Notes: generated by a model not told the origin, from the letters alone. A stretch of DNA of 64,000 nucleotides from Plasticicumulans lactativorans (GCF_004341245.1 NZ_SLWY01000007.1:62001-126000), one strand, 5' to 3'. Counted from the first letter of the stretch, positions 1 to 11,138 are shown. Translations and numbers: made by a program.

Positions 1-655
1 CGCCGTCGAACGACGCGTAGCTGCTCAGGTAGGCCGTCAGCGCGTACTCGCCCGCCGCCAGGTCGAGCAGCGTCACGTAGTCGTACTGCGTCCCCAGGAC
101 GGGGTCGTAGAGATAGGTCTGGTCCCAGATCACCGTGCCGGCGACGTCGGCGAGGCGGAAGCTGAACTGGCTGTTCGAGTCCGGCACCGCGCTGCTCATC
201 TCGAGCCGCCACCGCGACGGCGCGGCGATGCTGAAGCCCACCTCGAAGCCGGTGGTGGCGAGCGCCGTCACGCTGCCGCGCCCCGGCACGCCCGACGACC
301 CCGCCGCGTACATCTCGGTGGCGGCGGTGAAGCCGAAGGCGCCGCCGTCCAGCGACGAGGTCTGCGCGGCCGCCCCGCTGCCGCTCGCGTTCGCCTCGTA
401 GCCGCTGACGCCGAAGGCGCTGACGATCGCCGCGGCGTCGAACGGGCCGAAGTCGCCGGCCGCTGCGCTGTAGGCGTCGTGGCCGGTATCGCTGATGAGT
501 TCGCCGTGGCCGAAGTCGAGGATGCTGGCGGTGCCGGTCACCGACACGTAGCGATGCTGGCTCAGCAGCTGGACGGGCCCGGCGTGGGCGGGGGCCTGTG
601 ACAGCATCAGGGCGCCGGTGGCGGCGAGGATTGTCATTGTTGTTGTGCGCGGCAT
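1..655 (-). CDS. Secreted protein, C-terminus beyond window
   Basis: An open frame runs leftwards from an ATG at 655 to the window edge, giving about 218 residues with no stop. A GAGGA ribosome-binding site lies about 10 bases before the ATG. The N-terminus ([14 protein letters not shown]...) is a signal peptide ending near AQAPAHA-G at about residue 25. The mature part is rich in Ala, Gly, Ser and Thr, with alternating polar and hydrophobic residues typical of beta-sandwich extracellular proteins. The end that might carry a PEP-CTERM-type sorting signal is missing, so the family cannot be named. It diverges from gpmA across 150 bases. That it is secreted is well supported; its role is unknown. 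Confidence 0.7.
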   Translation of the reverse strand, partial: MPRTTTMTILAATGALMLSQAPAHAGPVQLLSQHRYVSVTGTASILDFGHGELISDTGHDAYSAAAGDFGPFDAAAIVSAFGVSGYEANASGSGAAAQTSSLDGGAFGFTAATEMYAAGSSGVPGRGSVTALATTGFEVGFSIAAPSRWRLEMSSAVPDSNSQFSFRLADVAGTVIWDQTYLYDPVLGTQYDYVTLLDLAAGEYALTAYLSSYASFDG

Positions 656-805
656 GCCGGCGGTTCCTCGGTGGAGCCCGTGGGTGGGCGGGCACAGGGT
701 AACAATCCCGGCATCCGGCGGCCTGCGTTACGCTGGGCCGTACGGCGCCTGCTGGCGCACCGCTTTCCCGCTGAACCCGTCTGCAGATCCGGAGGTACCG
801 CTCCC

Positions 806-1555
806 ATGTACAAGCTCGTCCTGCTGCGCCATGGCGAATCGGTCTGGAACCAGGAGAACCGCTTCACCGGCTGGACCGACGTCGGCCTGACCGAGAAGGG
901 CCTGGCCGAGGCGCGCGCCGCCGGCCAGTTGCTGAAACGCGAGGGCTACGACTTCGACGTCGCCTACACCTCGGTGCTGCGGCGCGCGATCAAGACGCTG
1001 TGGACGGCGCTCGAGGAGATGGACCGGATGTGGCTCCCGGTGCATCACGCGTGGCGGCTCAACGAGCGCCACTACGGCGCGCTGCAGGGCCTGAACAAGG
1101 CGCAGACGGCGGCCGAGTTCGGCGAGGCGCAGGTGAAGATCTGGCGCCGCGCCTACGACGTGCCGCCGCCGCCGCTGGCCGACGGCGACCCGCGCATCGA
1201 GGCCGACGACCCGCGCTACGCCGACCTCGCCCCCGGCAGCTTCCCGCGCACCGAGTGCCTGAAGGACACCGTCGCGCGCTTCCTGCCGTACTGGCACGGG
1301 ACCATCGCGCCGGCGGTGAGGAGCGGCCAGCGGGTGATCATCGCCGCCCACGGCAACAGCCTGCGCGCGCTGGTGAAGTACCTCGACGACATCTCCGACG
1401 CCGACATCGTCGAGCTCAACATCCCCACCGGCCAGCCGCTGGTGTACGAGCTCGACGCCGACCTGATGCCGATCCGCCACTACTACCTGGCCGACGACGA
1501 GGCGATCCGCGCCTCGATGCAGGCGGTGGCCAACCAGGGCAAGGCGACCGGCTGA
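806..1555 (+). CDS. gpmA: 2,3-bisphosphoglycerate-dependent phosphoglycerate mutase
   Basis: Cytosolic glycolytic enzyme interconverting 3- and 2-phosphoglycerate through a phosphohistidine. The 249-residue length matches the family (about 250). LLRHGES with phospho-acceptor His9 is at the N-terminus, followed by [12 protein letters not shown], the [15 protein letters not shown] block and the second catalytic His182 in AAHGNSLR. The start is set by a GGAGG at 791-795, ten bases before ATG 806; the frame is open further upstream but has no comparable ribosome-binding site. The gene stands alone; the next gene, glgC, follows after 247 bases of G+C-rich spacer with GGCC-type inverted repeats but no clear T-tract terminator. 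Confidence 0.97.
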   Translation: MYKLVLLRHGESVWNQENRFTGWTDVGLTEKGLAEARAAGQLLKREGYDFDVAYTSVLRRAIKTLWTALEEMDRMWLPVHHAWRLNERHYGALQGLNKAQTAAEFGEAQVKIWRRAYDVPPPPLADGDPRIEADDPRYADLAPGSFPRTECLKDTVARFLPYWHGTIAPAVRSGQRVIIAAHGNSLRALVKYLDDISDADIVELNIPTGQPLVYELDADLMPIRHYYLADDEAIRASMQAVANQGKATG

Positions 1556-1802
1556 GCGCCGGCTCCGCCCCGGCGGTCGGGGGCCGGCGGGTCCGCGCGA
1601 CCGGCCCCGGCGAGGCTGCGCGCGCCCTGGCCGCCGGGCTGCAAGTTCATACCACGCAAGCGTTTTCGCGATGCGGCGGCGCCGCGCGCGGCGCTTTCCT
1701 TTGCGCGGCGGCGGCGGCAGAGTCGGGGGAAAGCCCGCTCCGCCCGGGCGCCGGCGCGGCGGCGGGCGTCACGGTTTCCCGAACCCCGTCCGGAGTGTGT
1801 GC

Positions 1803-3068
1803 ATGAACGTGTTTTCCGATCCCCGCGTGGTGACCCGACTGACGCGCGACACGGTGGCGCTGGTGATGGCCGGCGGGCGCGGTTCGCGGCTGCGCCAGCT
1901 GACCAGCGGCCGTTCCAAGCCCGCCGTGCCCTTCGGTGGCAAGTTCCGCATCATCGACTTCGCGCTGTCGAACTGCGTCAACAGCGGCATCCGCCGCATC
2001 GGCGTGCTGACGCAGTACAAGAGCCTGTCGCTGCTGCAGCACCTGCAGCAGGGCTGGAGCTTCATGCGCGGGCCGTTCGGGGAGTTCGTCGAGCTGCTGC
2101 CGGCCGAGCAGCGCTCGGAGCTGAGCTCGTGGTACGCCGGCACCGCCGACGCGGTGTACCAGAACCTCGACTTCATCCGCACCCACCAGCCGGCCTACGT
2201 GCTGATCCTCGCCGGCGACCACATCTACAAGATGGACTACGGCGCGATGCTCGCGCACCACGTCGAGAGCGGCGCCGAGGTCACCGTGGGCTGCCTGGAG
2301 GTGCCGCTGGAGGAGGCGCGCGAGTTCGGCGTGATGGCGATCGAGCCCGATACGCGCATCACCGCCTTCACCGAGAAGCCCGCGGCACCGCAGCCGATCC
2401 CCGGGCGCCCCGACGTCGCCCTGGCGAGCATGGGCATCTACGTGTTCAACGCGCTGTTCCTGCTCGACTGGCTGTACCGCGACGCCGGCACCGACAACTC
2501 CACGCACGACTTCGGCCGCGACGTGATCCCGGCGGCGATCGGCGCCGCGCGGGTGTGCGCCTACCCCTTCCGCGACCTCTACGAGCCCGGCAAGCAGGGC
2601 TACTGGCGCGACGTCGGCACCGTCGACGCCTTCTGGCGCGCCAACCTGGAGCTGACCGAGGTGGTGCCCGAACTCAACCTCTACGACGACCGCTGGCCGA
2701 TCTGGACGCGCTTCGAGCCGTCGCCGCCGGCCAAGTTCATCCTCGGCGGCGCCGACGGCAGCGGCGTGGCGGCCGATTCGCTGGTCAGCGGCGGCTGCGT
2801 GGTCGCCGGCGCGGCGGTGCGCCGCTCGGTGCTGTTCACCCGCGCGCGGGTCGAGCCGGGCAGCACCATCGAGCAGTCGCTGCTGCTGCCCGACGCCCAC
2901 GTCGGCCGCGGCTGCCGCATCGTGCGCGCGATCATCGACGAGGGCTGCCGGGTGCCCGACGGGCTCGCGATCGGCGTCGACGCCGAGGCCGACCGGCGCC
3001 TGTTCCACCGCACCGACAGCGGCGTGACCCTGGTCACGCGCGAGATGCTGGAGAACCTCGGCGGCTGA
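1803..3068 (+). CDS. glgC: Glucose-1-phosphate adenylyltransferase
   Basis: Makes ADP-glucose from glucose-1-phosphate and ATP, the committed step of bacterial glycogen synthesis. The 421-residue product has the nucleotidyltransferase motif [12 protein letters not shown] at about 23-34, then [36 protein letters not shown] and [10 protein letters not shown], followed by a C-terminal left-handed beta-helix region. The position equivalent to the allosteric Lys39 of E. coli GlgC is Arg31, a conservative change that could alter activator preference (inference). GGAG at about 1793 precedes ATG 1803. It ends 3 bases from the convergent MFS gene. No other glycogen gene is nearby, so the gene is separated from the rest of its pathway. 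Confidence 0.96.
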   Translation: MNVFSDPRVVTRLTRDTVALVMAGGRGSRLRQLTSGRSKPAVPFGGKFRIIDFALSNCVNSGIRRIGVLTQYKSLSLLQHLQQGWSFMRGPFGEFVELLPAEQRSELSSWYAGTADAVYQNLDFIRTHQPAYVLILAGDHIYKMDYGAMLAHHVESGAEVTVGCLEVPLEEAREFGVMAIEPDTRITAFTEKPAAPQPIPGRPDVALASMGIYVFNALFLLDWLYRDAGTDNSTHDFGRDVIPAAIGAARVCAYPFRDLYEPGKQGYWRDVGTVDAFWRANLELTEVVPELNLYDDRWPIWTRFEPSPPAKFILGGADGSGVAADSLVSGGCVVAGAAVRRSVLFTRARVEPGSTIEQSLLLPDAHVGRGCRIVRAIIDEGCRVPDGLAIGVDAEADRRLFHRTDSGVTLVTREMLENLGG

Positions 3069-3071
3069 TGC

Positions 3072-4298
3072 TCACCCCGCCGCGGTGAGGCGGTCGCGCT
3101 GCCGCAGCGCGGGGAACCAGCGCATCCACAGCGCCACCACCAGCAGGGTGCCGACGCCGCCGAGCAGCGCCGCCGGCACCACGCCGAACCACGCCGCGGT
3201 GAGGCCCGACTCGAACTCGCCGAGCTGGTTCGAGGCGCCGATGAACACCGAGTTGACGGCGCTGACGCGCCCGCGCATCGCGTCGGGGGTTTCGAGCTGC
3301 ACCAGCGCGCCGCGGATCACCACGCTGATCATGTCGGCGGCGCCGAGCACGAACAGCGCCCCCAGCGACAGCGGGATCGAACTCGACAGCGCGAAGACGA
3401 TGGTCGCGACGCCGAACAGCGCGACGCTGGCGAACATGATGCGCCCGACGTGGCGCTGCAGCGGCACGTAGGCGAGCAGCACCGACAACACGATCGCCCC
3501 GGCCGCCGGCGCCGAGCGCAGCAGCCCGAGCGCCCACGGGCCGGCGTGCAGGATGTCGCGGGCGTAGATCGGCAGCAGCGCGGTGGCGCCGCCGAGCAGC
3601 ACCGCGAACAGGTCGAGCGAGATCGCGCCGAGCACCACCGGCCGGCTGCGGATGTAGGCGATGCCGGCGAACAGCGAGGCGAGCCCGAGCGGCTCCCTGA
3701 CGCGCTGCGGTGGCGTCTCGTAGCGCACCCCCTGCACCAGCAGGCTGGCGACCAGGAAGCCGGCGGCAGCGCAGGTGTAGACCACCGCCGGGCCGGCGAC
3801 GTAGATCACGCCGCCGAGCGCGGGGCCGAGGATGATCGCGGTCTGCATCGCCGCGGCGCTCGCCGCGACCGCGCGACCGAGCCAGCCCGCCGGCACCAGC
3901 GCCGGCAGCAGCGCCTGCATGGTCGGCATCTCGAAGGCGCGCGCCGCGCCGATCAGCACGATCAGCGCGTAGATGCCGGCCACCGGCAGCCAGCCGCCGG
4001 CGCTGCCGCTGGCGAGCAGCAGCGCCGCCACGCACTGCACCCACTGGCAGGTGCGGGCGATGCGCCGGCGGTCGAAGCGGTCGGCGACCTGCCCGGTCAC
4101 CAGCACCAGCAGCAGCGCCGGCAGGAACTGCGCGAGCCCGATCAGCCCGAGCGCGAGCGCGCTGCCGGTGCGCTCGTAGACCTGCCAGCCCACCGCCACG
4201 CCGGTCATCTGGTAGGCCATCGCCGTCGCCACGCGGGCGAGCCAGAAACGGCGGAAGGCGGGGTGATGGCGTAGCGGCAGGGCGTCGGCGGTGCTCAT
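3072..4298 (-). CDS. MFS transporter, EntS/MFS_3-like exporter
   Basis: A 408-residue integral membrane protein with about 12 hydrophobic segments. The cytoplasmic loop GQVADRFDRRRIARTCQ near residues 68-84 is the MFS motif between helices 2 and 3. N-terminal FRRFWLARVATAMAYQMTGVAVGWQVY resembles the MFS_3/EntS class of proton-driven exporters. The substrate cannot be read from sequence. ATG at 4298 has only a weak upstream ribosome-binding site. The stop lies 3 bases from the glgC stop on the other strand, a tail-to-tail arrangement. It is separated from the next minus-strand gene by a REP-like palindrome. Confidence 0.88.
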   Translation of the reverse strand: MSTADALPLRHHPAFRRFWLARVATAMAYQMTGVAVGWQVYERTGSALALGLIGLAQFLPALLLVLVTGQVADRFDRRRIARTCQWVQCVAALLLASGSAGGWLPVAGIYALIVLIGAARAFEMPTMQALLPALVPAGWLGRAVAASAAAMQTAIILGPALGGVIYVAGPAVVYTCAAAGFLVASLLVQGVRYETPPQRVREPLGLASLFAGIAYIRSRPVVLGAISLDLFAVLLGGATALLPIYARDILHAGPWALGLLRSAPAAGAIVLSVLLAYVPLQRHVGRIMFASVALFGVATIVFALSSSIPLSLGALFVLGAADMISVVIRGALVQLETPDAMRGRVSAVNSVFIGASNQLGEFESGLTAAWFGVVPAALLGGVGTLLVVALWMRWFPALRQRDRLTAAG

Positions 4299-4410
4299 GC
4301 GCGGGCGGGTCCGGTGCGGTTAGCGGACACGCAGTGTAGGCGTTCCGGGCGTCGCGGGGAGAGGAGCCGGCGTGAGGGTGCCTTCCCGTCACCGGCCGCC
4401 GGAGTCGAAA

Positions 4411-4450
4411 AGCCCCCTCATCCCCACCCTTCCCCCGGCGGGGGAAGGGC
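4411..4450. repeat. REP-type intergenic palindrome
   Basis: A run of the type CCCCCTCATCCCCACCC leads into a perfect ten-base inverted repeat, CCCTTCCCCC (4427-4436) and GGGGGAAGGG (4440-4449), with a three-base loop. This composition and layout match the dispersed extragenic palindromes common in high-G+C Proteobacteria. It sits between the stop of the MFS gene ending at 4450 and the start of the next. Whether other copies exist in the genome cannot be seen here. Confidence 0.6.
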
Positions 4451-6066
4451 TAGGCGGGCGGGCCGACGTGGTGGCGGATCAGCGGGCGCTGCGGGCCGCT
4501 GTGCAGCGCGCGCACGCGGGCTTCGGTCACCGCGTCGCTGCGGGTGACGCGGCCGTGGTGGCGCAGGTGTTCGACCCAGGACTCGTCGACGAAGAACTCG
4601 ATCCAGCGCGTCGGCACGTCGGTGTCCTGGAACAGGCCCCAGCTCACCGCGCCGTTGCGCCGGCGCATGCGCGCGACCGCCTGCATCGCGGCGACGAATG
4701 CCCCGGCCTGCGCCGGCGCGATCGTGTACTCGACGGTCACCAGCACCGGCCCGCGGTCGTGCTCGATCTCCGTGCTGGCGAGCGGCGCCGGCCAGTGCAG
4801 CGACGGCGACAGGTCCTCGGCCCCGGCGCAGGCGAGCCGGAAGCGCGCGGTCAGCGGGATGCCGAGCGCGAGCCCCGCCGCCGCCGCGAGCAGCGCGACG
4901 GTCGGCGAGGCCTGCGTGGCGACCACGCCCCAGGTCGCCGCGCCGGCGGCCATCGCGCCGTTGAACGCGAGCATGTAGACGGCCAGCGCCCGCGCCCGCA
5001 CCCACGGCGGTGCGACGCTCTGCGCGGCGACCTGGAATGACGACAGCACCGCGATCCACGCCGCGCCGCTCGCCAGCATCACCGGCACCAGCAGCCACAC
5101 CGAAGGCAGCAGCGCGAGCGCGACCAGCACGCCGGCGTACAGCGCGCTCGCCACGGCGATCAGGCGGTCGGCCGAGGCGCGCTCGCGCAGCCGCGGCAGC
5201 ACGAAGGCGCCGCCGACCGCGCCGAGGCCGACGCAGGCGAGCAGCGCGCCGTAGACCGACGCGCCGCCGTCGGGCAGCCGGCGCACCAGGAGCGGCAGCA
5301 GGCCGAGTCCGGCGCTCGCGAAGACGAAGAACGCGAGCGCGCGCGCCAGCACCGCGTGCAGCGCCGGTGCGCTGCGCGCGTAGCGCCAGCCGGCGCGCAG
5401 CGCGCCGAAGAAGCGCTCGGACGGCAGCGTCTGCACGACCTCGGCGCGCCGCCAGCCGGCGAGCACACCGATGACGCCGGCGAAGGAGACCGCGTTCAGC
5501 GCGAAGGTCGCCCACGGGCCGACGGTGCTGACGATCAGCCCGGCGAGCGCCGGGCCGACCGCGCGGGCGACGTTGATGCCGACGCTCGACAGCGCGACCG
5601 CCGCCTGCAGCTCGGGCTTCGGCACCAGCTCCGGCGTCAGCGCCGCCCAGGCCGGCGCCATCAGCGCCGCGCCGGCGCCGAGCGCGGCGGTCAGCACGAG
5701 CAGCAGCACCGGCGTCATCAGGCCGAGGTAGGTCGCCGCGGCGAGCGCGGCGGCGACCACGGCCATCCACACCTGCACGCCGATCAGGAAGCGCCGGCGG
5801 TCGACGATGTCGGACAGCGCCCCGGCCGGCAGCGCCAGCGCGAACATCGGCGCCGCGCCCGCGGCCTGTACCAGCGACACCAGCAGCGGGCTCGGCGACA
5901 GCGTCGTCATCAGCCAGCCGGCGCCGACCTCGTGCATCCAGGTGCCGATGTTCGATGCGATCGCGGCGAGCCACAGCCAGCGGAACACGCGGTGGCGCAG
6001 CGGGCTCCACGCGTTCGCGGCCGGCGCGCCGGCGCCCTGCGGGTCGGGGGGCATCGCGGCGGCCAT
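4450..6066 (-). CDS. MFS transporter with C-terminal ABM-like domain
   Basis: Last gene of the four-gene sigma54-type operon. The 538-residue protein has an MFS_3 (transmembrane secretion effector) part with about 12 helices over residues 20-415, including the loop SDIVDRRRFLIG. A soluble C-terminal part (about 440-535, starting VLVTVEYTIAP) looks like the ABM ferredoxin-like fold seen in this family. The ATG at 6066 overlaps the stop of the amidohydrolase gene by one base (TGATG), so translation is probably coupled; a second in-frame Met is codon 5. It may import the substrate or export a product of the operon. A REP-like palindrome follows the stop. Confidence 0.88.
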   Translation of the reverse strand: MAAAMPPDPQGAGAPAANAWSPLRHRVFRWLWLAAIASNIGTWMHEVGAGWLMTTLSPSPLLVSLVQAAGAAPMFALALPAGALSDIVDRRRFLIGVQVWMAVVAAALAAATYLGLMTPVLLLVLTAALGAGAALMAPAWAALTPELVPKPELQAAVALSSVGINVARAVGPALAGLIVSTVGPWATFALNAVSFAGVIGVLAGWRRAEVVQTLPSERFFGALRAGWRYARSAPALHAVLARALAFFVFASAGLGLLPLLVRRLPDGGASVYGALLACVGLGAVGGAFVLPRLRERASADRLIAVASALYAGVLVALALLPSVWLLVPVMLASGAAWIAVLSSFQVAAQSVAPPWVRARALAVYMLAFNGAMAAGAATWGVVATQASPTVALLAAAAGLALGIPLTARFRLACAGAEDLSPSLHWPAPLASTEIEHDRGPVLVTVEYTIAPAQAGAFVAAMQAVARMRRRNGAVSWGLFQDTDVPTRWIEFFVDESWVEHLRHHGRVTRSDAVTEARVRALHSGPQRPLIRHHVGPPA

Positions 6067-7916
6067 CAGAAGGCGAAGCACGAACAGCCGAACGCGCCCC
6101 AGAAGCCGTGCAGGTCGCTGGCCGCGACCGGCACCTGCGCCTGGCGCGCGCGTGCGTGCGCGTGGCCGTGGACCGCGCAGGCGCCGGCGCAGCAATGCGG
6201 CAGCGCCGCCGCCGGCAGCGGGCGGTGGTGGCCGGGGACGATCGCGACCGGCGACCACTCCGGCAGCACCGGCAGCGGCGGCGGTGCCAGCGGGGCGAAG
6301 TCGTCGGCGGCGTGGACGATGCGCCCGCCGACCACGGTCAGCACCGATTCGATGCCGCGGATGTCCTCCTCCGGCACCGTGAAGTAGTCGGCCGACAGCA
6401 CCGCCAGGTCGGCGAGCTGGCCGACGCGGATCTGCCCCTTGTTGCCCTGGTCCGACGAGAACCAGGCGCTGCCGAGCGTCCACAGTTCGAGCGCGGTCTC
6501 GCGCGACAGACCCTGCGGGGCGAGCGCGAGCCCGCCGACCGTGCGCCCGCTCGCCAGCCAGTACAGCGCCGTCCACGGGTTGTAGCTGGCGACGCGGGTG
6601 GCGTCGGTGCCGGCGCCGACCGGGATGCCGAGTTCGAGCATGCGCGCGACCGGCGGTGTCGCGCGCGCGGCCTCGGCGCCGTAGCGGCGCACGAAGTACT
6701 CGCCCTGGAACGCCATGCGGTGCTGGATCGCGATGCCGCCACCGAGCGCGCGGATGCGCTCGAGGTTGCGCGGGGTGACCGTCTCGGCGTGGTCGAAGAA
6801 CCACGGCAGCCCGGCGAAGGGGATGTCGCGGTCGACGCGCTCGAACACGTCGAGCATGCGCGCGATCGACTCGTCGTAGGTCGCGTGCAGCCGGAACGGC
6901 CAGCGCTCGGCGACCAGCCGGCGCACCACGGCTTCGAGCTCCGCTTCCATGCGCGCCGGCAGGTCGGGGCGCGGCATCACGAAGTCCTCGAAGTCCGCGG
7001 CCGAGAAGGCGAGCATCTCGCCGGCGCCGTTGTGGCGGTACCAGTCGTCGCCGCCGCGCAGCGGCACGGTCTCGGTCCAGTGGGTGAAGTCGTCGAGCTC
7101 CTGGCCCGGGCGCTGCGTGAACAGGTTGTAGGCGACGCGCACGGTGAGTTCGCCGGCGGCGGCGAGCCGGTCGATCACCGCGTAGTCGTCGGGGTAGTTC
7201 TGGAAGCCGCCGCCGGCGTCGATCGCGCTGGTGACGCCGAGCCGGTTCAGCTCTCGCATGAAGTGCCGCGTCGAGTTCGCCTGCTGCTCGACGGGCAGCT
7301 TCGGCCCCTTGGCGAGCGTCGCGTAGAGGATCATCGCGTTCGGCCGCGCCAGCAGAAGCCCGGTCGGCTCGCCGGCGGCGTCGCGCTCGATGCTGCCGCC
7401 GGGCGGCTCGGGGGTGTCCCGGGTGTAGCCGACGGCGCGCAGTGCGGCGCGGTTGAGCAGCGCGCGGTCGTAGAGGTGCAGCACGAACACCGGCGTGTCG
7501 GGAGCCGCGGCGTTGAGCTCGTCGAGCGTCGGCAGGCGGCGCTCGGCGAACTGGAACTCGGTCCAGCCGCCGACGACGCGCACCCACTGCGGCGCCGGCG
7601 TGCGCGCCGCCTGCTCGCGCAGCAGGTGCAGCGCATCGGCGAGCGAGGGCAGCCCCTCCCAGCGCAGTTCGAGGTTGTAGTTGAGGCCGCCGCGGATCAA
7701 GTGCAGGTGCGAGTCGTTGAGGCCGGGGATCACGCGGCGGCCGCCGAGGTCGACGACGCGGGTGGCGGGCCCGCGCAGCGCCATGGCCTCGCGCGCGTCG
7801 CCGACCGCGACGAAGCGCCCGGCGCGGATCGCGACCGCCTCGGCGGTGGGCCGCGCGCGGTCGACGGTGTGGAAGCGTCCGTTCAGCAGGATCAGCTCGG
7901 CGGTATCGGCGGTCAT
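6066..7916 (-). CDS. YtcJ-like metal-dependent amidohydrolase
   Basis: A 616-residue amidohydrolase-superfamily enzyme (amidohydro_3, near N-substituted formamide deformylases). It begins with the composite domain (LILLNGRFHTVD, DLGGRRVIPGLND) and the metal-binding SHLHL with His70 and His72. Later motifs are HATYDES, FFDHAETV, AIQHRMAFQ and VGAGTDATR. The last 45 residues form an unusual Cys/His-rich tail (HCCAGACAVHGHAHA, then a terminal GCSCFAF) that could bind metal. It probably hydrolyses an amide or formamide, but the substrate is unknown. It lies 43 bases after the ABM membrane gene and overlaps the transporter gene by one base. Confidence 0.87.
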   Translation of the reverse strand: MTADTAELILLNGRFHTVDRARPTAEAVAIRAGRFVAVGDAREAMALRGPATRVVDLGGRRVIPGLNDSHLHLIRGGLNYNLELRWEGLPSLADALHLLREQAARTPAPQWVRVVGGWTEFQFAERRLPTLDELNAAAPDTPVFVLHLYDRALLNRAALRAVGYTRDTPEPPGGSIERDAAGEPTGLLLARPNAMILYATLAKGPKLPVEQQANSTRHFMRELNRLGVTSAIDAGGGFQNYPDDYAVIDRLAAAGELTVRVAYNLFTQRPGQELDDFTHWTETVPLRGGDDWYRHNGAGEMLAFSAADFEDFVMPRPDLPARMEAELEAVVRRLVAERWPFRLHATYDESIARMLDVFERVDRDIPFAGLPWFFDHAETVTPRNLERIRALGGGIAIQHRMAFQGEYFVRRYGAEAARATPPVARMLELGIPVGAGTDATRVASYNPWTALYWLASGRTVGGLALAPQGLSRETALELWTLGSAWFSSDQGNKGQIRVGQLADLAVLSADYFTVPEEDIRGIESVLTVVGGRIVHAADDFAPLAPPPLPVLPEWSPVAIVPGHHRPLPAAALPHCCAGACAVHGHAHARARQAQVPVAASDLHGFWGAFGCSCFAF

Positions 7917-7959
7917 CGCGAAGGCTCCGGCAGGGGGTGGAACGGGGACGACCGCCGCG

Positions 7960-8544
7960 TCAGCGCGACAGCCAGCCCGCGAGCAGCCGCGTGTACGGCG
8001 GCATGATCACGCAGACCACGAGCACGACGATGGTCAGCGCGATCATCAGGTTGGACGTGGCGGCGCCGGCGAGCCAGGGCCAGCGCGCGAACGCCGGTGC
8101 CCACAGCGCCGGCACCAGCAGCGTCAGCGGGTAGATCACCGACAGCGTCATCAGCACCTGCTTCCAGCGCGGCGGCGGCGGTGCGCCCGGCGGCGTGAAC
8201 CAGAACTCCGGCCCCGAGTGGGCCTCGGGCGCGTCGGTGCCGTCGGCGAGCAGCGGGCGCACCTCGTCGATCAGCGCGGCGCGCTCGGCGGAGCCGAGCC
8301 AGGCGTCGAGGTGCGCGGCGCGGTCGAAGCGCACCACGACGGTGTACGGCGCGCCGCGCACGCCCGGGCGGATCACGCTGACGCCGAGGTGCCCGGGCCA
8401 CTGCGCGGCGACCGGCATGATCCGCGCGAGCCAGCGCTCGTAGGCGGATTCGGCGCCGGCGCGCACGCGGTGGCGGATCGCGACGCTGACGTGCTCGACG
8501 TGGCCGGGCGGGAAGCCCGCGCCGGCGGCGGGCGCGGCGTTCAC
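7960..8544 (-). CDS. ABM-domain membrane protein
   Basis: A 194-residue protein with an N-terminal antibiotic-biosynthesis-monooxygenase fold (about 15-110: HVEHVSVAIRHRVRAGAE, WPGHLGVSVIRPG, YTVVVRFD) and two C-terminal transmembrane helices (about 128-150 and 160-185). Proteins of this layout are widespread and mostly uncharacterised. It starts with GTG at 8544, overlapping the upstream stop as GTGA at 8541-8544, which argues for translational coupling. The operon therefore has two ABM-type domains, this one and the C-terminus of the transporter. The domain call is good; an enzymatic activity is unproven. Confidence 0.83.
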   Translation of the reverse strand: MNAAPAAGAGFPPGHVEHVSVAIRHRVRAGAESAYERWLARIMPVAAQWPGHLGVSVIRPGVRGAPYTVVVRFDRAAHLDAWLGSAERAALIDEVRPLLADGTDAPEAHSGPEFWFTPPGAPPPPRWKQVLMTLSVIYPLTLLVPALWAPAFARWPWLAGAATSNLMIALTIVVLVVCVIMPPYTRLLAGWLSR

Positions 8545-9212
8545 GTGCGGATGCTGCCGTGCCACTGGCCGCGCTGCGGCGCGCCGTGCACGCGCGTGTA
8601 GGCGTAGTCGACGCCCATGCCGTAGGCGCCGCTGTGCTCGCGGACGATCGCCATGACCTCGTCGTAGTGCTCGCGCCGCGCCCAGTCGCGCTGCCATTCG
8701 AGCAGCGTCTGCTGCCAGGTCAGCGGGCGGATGCCGGCCTGGATCATCCGCAGCATCGAGTAGTCGTGCGCGTCCTTGCTGGTGCCGCCGCAGGCGTCGG
8801 CGACGACGTAGACCTCGTAGCCGTCGAGCATCGCCGAGTTCGCCGCCGAGTTGATGCAGACCTCGGTCCACAGGCCGGAGAGGATCAGCTTCCTGCGGCC
8901 GCTGCCGTTGATGGCGTCGCGGACCTTGGCGTCGTCCCACGAGTTCATGCTGGAGCGCTCGAGCAGCGCGGCGTCGGGGAAGACGTCGAGCAGCTCCGGC
9001 CAGGTGTAGCCGCTGAAGGACTCGGTCTCGACCGTCGTGATGAAGGTCGGCACGCCGAACACCCGGGCGGACTTGGCGAGCGCGACGACGTTGTTCTTCA
9101 GCGTCTGGCGGTCGATGTTGGCGACGCCGAAGGCCATCTGCGGCTGGTGATCGATGAACAGCAGCACGCTGTTGTCGGGGGTGAGCTGTTCGAGGGCGGT
9201 ACGGTCGGTCAT
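8541..9212 (-). CDS. Isochorismatase-family (YcaC-like) hydrolase
   Basis: First gene of the sigma54-type operon. The 223-residue cysteine hydrolase has the family Asp in LLFIDHQPQM (D21) and the nucleophile Cys119 in SGLWTEVCINSAANSA, followed by the VVADACGG segment. A C-terminal extension of about 35 residues follows the core domain. YcaC relatives have unknown or amide-type substrates. The start ATG 9212 is preceded by CGGAGA at a good distance. The gene reads away from the activator gene, and the 237-base spacer carries a -24/-12 promoter and a perfect inverted repeat. Its stop overlaps the GTG of the next gene. Confidence 0.9.
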   Translation of the reverse strand: MTDRTALEQLTPDNSVLLFIDHQPQMAFGVANIDRQTLKNNVVALAKSARVFGVPTFITTVETESFSGYTWPELLDVFPDAALLERSSMNSWDDAKVRDAINGSGRRKLILSGLWTEVCINSAANSAMLDGYEVYVVADACGGTSKDAHDYSMLRMIQAGIRPLTWQQTLLEWQRDWARREHYDEVMAIVREHSGAYGMGVDYAYTRVHGAPQRGQWHGSIRT

Positions 9213-9270
9213 GGCGTATCTCCGGTTGGCGGCCGTCGGCGGACCCGACGGCCGGAGGCGCCCCCACCGG

Positions 9271-9286
9271 TGCAGCGTTCGGGCCA
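9271..9286 (-). promoter_or_regulatory. Sigma54 (-24/-12) promoter of the hydrolase operon
   Basis: Read on the minus strand the site is TGGCCCGAACGCTGCA, against consensus TGGCACG-N4-TTGCA. GG and GC are exactly 12 bases apart, with only two mismatches at less conserved positions. The expected start point is near 9260, about 48 bases before ATG 9212. A sigma54 activator is encoded divergently, which makes the match credible. Confidence 0.72.
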
Positions 9287-9361
9287 GCATCGGCAAGTAC
9301 CGATGGCACCGGGCCTTGCACCGAACCGCTTCCGGGGGGCGCGCGGCCAGTGTTGCAGCGC

Positions 9362-9403
9362 TTGTCGCATCTTTTGTTTCAACGTTGCAGGGCCATGCGA
9401 CAA
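9362..9403. promoter_or_regulatory. Putative enhancer (UAS) for the sigma54 activator
   Basis: A perfect nine-base inverted repeat, TTGTCGCAT (9362-9370) and ATGCGACAA (9395-9403), lies between the divergent activator and hydrolase genes. Its centre is about 120 bases upstream of the predicted sigma54 start point, the usual position for enhancer sites of this class. Extra partial repeats (GTTGCAG twice, ACAAAG) lie within or beside it. It is also 46 bases from the activator start, so it could serve autoregulation. Confidence 0.6.
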
Positions 9404-9449
9404 ATGCCACAAAGCATCCGCCCTGCTCCACACCCGTCGACGTGACCCG

Positions 9450-11138
<1,689 letters not shown>

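Noticed and set aside
9304-9320. Plus-strand TGGCAC...TTGCA as a sigma54 promoter for the activator gene
   Set aside because: The two elements are one base too far apart (GG to GC 13 instead of 12), and sigma54 is strict on this spacing.
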